From CAZHTS01 sp964535315 (lineage in GTDB: Bacteria; Chloroflexota; Anaerolineae; Anaerolineales; Anaerolineaceae): DNA of 47,293 nt. The DNA lies in assembly GCA_964535315.1 (NCBI GenBank), contig CAZHTS010000037.1, forward strand, positions 1 to 47,293. Reading direction: 5' to 3'. The notes below the pieces were generated by a model, which did no database searches, was not told the origin of the DNA, and saw only the letters and a program-made list of their open reading frames with translations. Shown here piece after piece: positions 44,793-47,293 of the stretch (positions are counted from its first letter, which is position 1; each line of letters begins with the position of its first letter). Both the position numbers and the translations under genes were made by a program.

Positions 44793-46114
44793 GGGCTGTC
44801 GTCCAGGATGTACCCCGCGGCGCGGCGCCCCTGGCGGATGGCGGCGCTGAGGGTGCGGTCTTCGGGGTAGAATTGGGTGGAGTCGGTCAGGTACAGGCCG
44901 GGGATGGGGGTGCGGATGGCGGGTACCTGCGCGGCGAAGCGGGTGGTACAGATGGCCTGAGCATAGGGGCTGCGGAAGACGAAGTATTCTTTGATCCAGT
45001 CGCGCTGGAAGGACGGGTTGACGGTGTGCAGGGCGCGGGTATATTCTTCCAGCAGGTCTGTGTCGCTGTAGTGGTAGCGCGGCTGGTCGGTGGCCAGGTA
45101 ATAGGGCACGTAGAGCAGGTTCAGCCCGGCTTGCTTGAGGTGCCGGTTGAGGTTGGTCTGTTCGATGACGCCGTTGAAACTGATGCGCCGGTCGTGGATG
45201 TTCATCCAGAAACAGGGGCTGAAGGGGCGGCGCAGATTGAGCAGCATGCAGACCACGCCGATGTAGCGTATCTGGCGCAGGGCGGCAAAATAAGGGTCGG
45301 GTGGGCTGTCCAGCAGGCGATCCAGCACGGGCAGGGCCACGGTGGAGAGCACGGCGTCGGCGGCGATGCGTTGGCCGTCACCCAGCAGGACGGCGGCGGC
45401 GCGGCCGTTTTGGCGTTGGATGGCCCGAACGCCGGCCCCGGCGCGCAGAACGGCGCCCCGCTCTCGGAGCCATTCGACCAGGCGCTCGCACAGCGTGGCC
45501 GAGCCGTTTTGCAGGTAGCCGAACACTTCGGGGGTGAGCAGGCTGCGCCGCGAGCGCGCCACGCGCCAGATGCGGTGCCAGATCCAGGCGGCGGAAATTT
45601 TGTCGTAGTCCTCGCCAAATTTGACGCGCAGCAGGGGGTGCCAGATGACGTCGTAGGCCTGTTCGCCGATGTTCTCGATCAGCCAGGGCCTGGCGGGGAT
45701 TTGATCCAGCCACTGCCACTGCGAGCGGTAACGCGAGGAAAGGACGTGGACGCCAAAACGCAGGCGCTGTAACCAGGGCACGGGGGTGAAACGCAGCAGA
45801 TCGAGCGGAGCGCCGAAGCGGTATGGCCGCCCTTCGTAATAAAACGAGGTGCGGGTCTGGCGCCAGTGTAACTGGCCGGACAGCCCAACCTCGTCGAGCA
45901 GGGCGGTCAGTTCGTGATCGCCGCGGCAGATGAAGTGGTAGAAGCGCTCGACCGTCTGCCCCTCGATGCGGATCGAGGAGGCCAGCCCGCCGAAGTCTGG
46001 GGCGTCTTCGAGCAGGGTCACGCGCCAGCCGGCGCGCCGCAGGTCGTAGGCGGCGGACAGCCCGGACAGCCCGCCGCCGATGATCACGGCGTGTCTGGCG
46101 GCCGGTTCAACCAT
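44789..46114 (-). CDS. FAD-dependent amine-oxidase-fold protein (protoporphyrinogen oxidase-like)
   Basis: A 441-residue flavoprotein from ATG 46114, beginning HAVIIGGGLSGLSAAYDL (GGGLSG at 13-18) with Glu36 ending the second strand, DFGGLASSIRI, and the C-terminal FAD motif PGLYLTDSTQFYPEDRTLSAA. It is like amine-oxidase-fold proteins found in glycan clusters (UDP-galactopyranose mutase and PPOX relatives), with HPLLRVKFGEDYDKISAAWI in the middle. The true reaction is unknown. It overlaps the upstream membrane protein by 8 bases and the methyltransferase by 4. Confidence 0.8.
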   Translation of the reverse strand: MVEPAARHAVIIGGGLSGLSAAYDLRRAGWRVTLLEDAPDFGGLASSIRIEGQTVERFYHFICRGDHELTALLDEVGLSGQLHWRQTRTSFYYEGRPYRFGAPLDLLRFTPVPWLQRLRFGVHVLSSRYRSQWQWLDQIPARPWLIENIGEQAYDVIWHPLLRVKFGEDYDKISAAWIWHRIWRVARSRRSLLTPEVFGYLQNGSATLCERLVEWLRERGAVLRAGAGVRAIQRQNGRAAAVLLGDGQRIAADAVLSTVALPVLDRLLDSPPDPYFAALRQIRYIGVVCMLLNLRRPFSPCFWMNIHDRRISFNGVIEQTNLNRHLKQAGLNLLYVPYYLATDQPRYHYSDTDLLEEYTRALHTVNPSFQRDWIKEYFVFRSPYAQAICTTRFAAQVPAIRTPIPGLYLTDSTQFYPEDRTLSAAIRQGRRAAGYILDDSP

Positions 46115-47111
46115 TGCCCGCCTGCCCGGGGTTGCGGTGACGCAACTTTGCCCAACCACGCCGGATGAACGGCCAGTACAACCAGCCCAACACGCCCAGG
46201 GGGAGCAGGACGACGGCGTTCCACGCCAGGCGGGTGCCGATCAGGTTGGGCAGGTAGCTGGTAAAGGCAAACAGGTAAGCCCAGGCAGGGATGTTAAAGC
46301 AAAAAAGAAGAATGGTGCTGTAATAGGGCAGATAGGGGGAGGTCACCAGGGTGGTGGCGGTCAGGGCGATCAGGCGTTGTTCGCGGCTGAGCGGCAGGAG
46401 CAGCGCAGGCAGGAAGAGCGGCAGGGCGGCGTAGCCCAGCGAGGCGTTCCACAGGCCGAAGTGTTGGGCGCCGACGAATTTGGTGACACCCTGCAGGTAC
46501 CAGAGCGGCCAGGGGCCCCAGATCAGCATACTGGCAAGCAGCAGGGCCAGCATGGCGGCCAGCGACTTCCAGCGCTGGCGCCCGCTCCACCACCACAGGG
46601 CCAGGACGGGGATGAAACTGACCTGCGGTTTGAAGGCGGCGATCGACAGGGCGACGAACATGATGGCCCACGAGTCTTTGGCCAGCGCCAGCCAGCCCAA
46701 AACAAAGCCGAGGATGCCCCAGCCCTCGAGCTGTCCCCACCACAACACCCACCACATTTGCGCCGAAAGCAGGGTGGGGATGGGGCGCCCGCCGAAGACG
46801 TACGCGCCGTAGAGGCTCATGGCCAGGGTGGCGAGCATGAAGACCAGGTAGCCGGCGCGGCCGGGCAGGGTGACGAAGGACGCCATGTAGGGGATCATCC
46901 AGGGCGGGTTGAGCGTCCAGGGGTGTTCGGCCACTTTGGGCAGCCGGCCGGGATCCATCACCATCCAGGTGTAGGCGCCAAAATAATCGGCGCCGGGGCC
47001 GATGAAGGCGTAGACCAGCCAGACGGCCAGCGCCAGGCCGGCGACGACCAGGGTATGGCGGCGTGTCCAGGGGCGGTGGGAGGGGGGCAGCCAATCTGGG
47101 GTAGGAGACAC
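46107..47111 (-). CDS. GT87-like multi-spanning membrane protein
   Basis: A ~334-residue membrane protein with about nine or ten helices, from GTG 47111 (AGGA 8 bases upstream). An early loop FIGPGADYFGAYTW with acidic residues, LNPPWMIP, and an AAFKPQVSF segment recall the DUF2029/GT87 family of polyprenyl-phosphate-dependent mannosyltransferases. An upstream start at 47222 would place the promoter-like TGGTATCAT inside the gene and give a long basic tail, so it is less likely. It is the first gene of a three-gene overlapping unit. Confidence 0.65.
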   Translation of the reverse strand: MSPTPDWLPPSHRPWTRRHTLVVAGLALAVWLVYAFIGPGADYFGAYTWMVMDPGRLPKVAEHPWTLNPPWMIPYMASFVTLPGRAGYLVFMLATLAMSLYGAYVFGGRPIPTLLSAQMWWVLWWGQLEGWGILGFVLGWLALAKDSWAIMFVALSIAAFKPQVSFIPVLALWWWSGRQRWKSLAAMLALLLASMLIWGPWPLWYLQGVTKFVGAQHFGLWNASLGYAALPLFLPALLLPLSREQRLIALTATTLVTSPYLPYYSTILLFCFNIPAWAYLFAFTSYLPNLIGTRLAWNAVVLLPLGVLGWLYWPFIRRGWAKLRHRNPGQAGNG

Positions 47112-47151
47112 GGTGGATTCCTGAAGGTTGGGAAAACGCTTGTCTAAATGT

Positions 47152-47160
47152 ATGATACCA
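47152..47160 (-). promoter_or_regulatory. Extended -10 promoter of the GT87-like unit
   Basis: TGGTATCAT on the minus strand fits an extended -10 element (TGnTATNAT) 40 bases before GTG 47111. It supports the short start of the GT87-like gene. No clear -35. The remaining bases to the right edge (47161-47293) show no gene that I can support. Confidence 0.45.
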
Positions 47161-47293
47161 TAGGTTGGGCGCCGGGGCAGGGCGCGCCGGCGGGGGAAAT
47201 CGGCGAGGCGCATGGGCGCCAAAGTTTTGATGACGATGATACCGGCAAGCGGCAGATTTCGTTGCGGGTTTTTTAAACCCTCGTTTACCCCCC

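Noticed and set aside
47266..47280. GGGTTTTTTAAACCC palindrome at the right edge
   Set aside because: The 6-bp A/T-rich stem with a 3-base loop is weak and the neighbouring gene is outside the window, so a terminator cannot be judged.

Overview
The window reads as chromosomal DNA from a GC-rich bacterium, most likely a member of the Chloroflexota (Anaerolineae-like). This placement is an inference. It rests on the protein styles (a class II ribonucleotide reductase next to NrdR, a cvpA-like gene inside the division cluster, a large uncharacterised protein with phosphorylase-like motifs, many low-complexity Pro/Thr lipoproteins) and not on a 16S gene. Almost the whole window is coding. I see no insertion sequence, prophage, CRISPR array, rRNA or tRNA. 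The only RNA gene I can support is tmRNA.

Region 1 (1-19191, all minus strand) is a complete-looking division and cell wall (dcw) cluster read from right to left: mraZ, rsmH, ftsL-like, ftsI, murF, mraY, murD, ftsW, murG, cvpA-like, murC, a 63-residue unknown, murB, ddl, ftsQ, ftsA, ftsZ. Most joints are overlaps or gaps of a few bases. murE is absent from its usual place between ftsI and murF. A sigma70-type promoter (TTGCAT-17-TATACT) sits before mraZ, followed by four GTGG repeats spaced exactly 10 bp, the expected MraZ operator. After ftsZ comes a strong stem-loop, then a gene-poor ~700 bp stretch with degenerate repeats. Next is a second transcription unit, nrdR-nrdJ, whose promoter (TTGCAC-17-TAAAAT) is followed by two NrdR-box-like palindromes about 31 bp apart. 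nrdJ runs off the left edge.

Region 2 (19242-28800) holds accessory genes: a class V aminotransferase/cysteine desulfurase-like enzyme coupled to a half-size EamA transporter (plus strand); then on the minus strand an emfourin-like inhibitor beside a protealysin-like M4 metalloprotease, a 1258-residue cytoplasmic hybrid histidine kinase, and a two-gene unit of a lipoprotein and a 572-residue protein of unknown function with a C-terminal half resembling nucleoside phosphorylases.

Region 3 (28913-39410) carries ligA, an RlmI-like rRNA methyltransferase, a large PMT-type membrane glycosyltransferase (minus), a Pro-rich SH3-like membrane protein, a substrate-binding lipoprotein translationally coupled to a Cache-type sensor kinase (no permease and no response regulator), and a shortened, divergent pyruvate kinase-like protein.

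Region 4 (39419-47111) has tmRNA (minus) with a clear terminator and extended -10 promoter, then corA and an esterase-like lipoprotein (plus), a PAS/GGDEF diguanylate cyclase (minus), and a three-gene overlapping unit (multi-TM GT87-like protein, FAD amine-oxidase-like protein, zinc-ribbon SAM methyltransferase) that probably works on a glycan or lipid. Several genes (ligA, the PMT-type gene, the pyruvate kinase-like gene) have a TANNNT box 6-9 bases before the ATG and no Shine-Dalgarno, suggesting leaderless transcripts.

The region is mainly housekeeping. The most unusual parts are the phosphorylase-like protein with its lipoprotein, the binding-protein/sensor-kinase pair, the pyruvate kinase-like protein and the small dcw protein.
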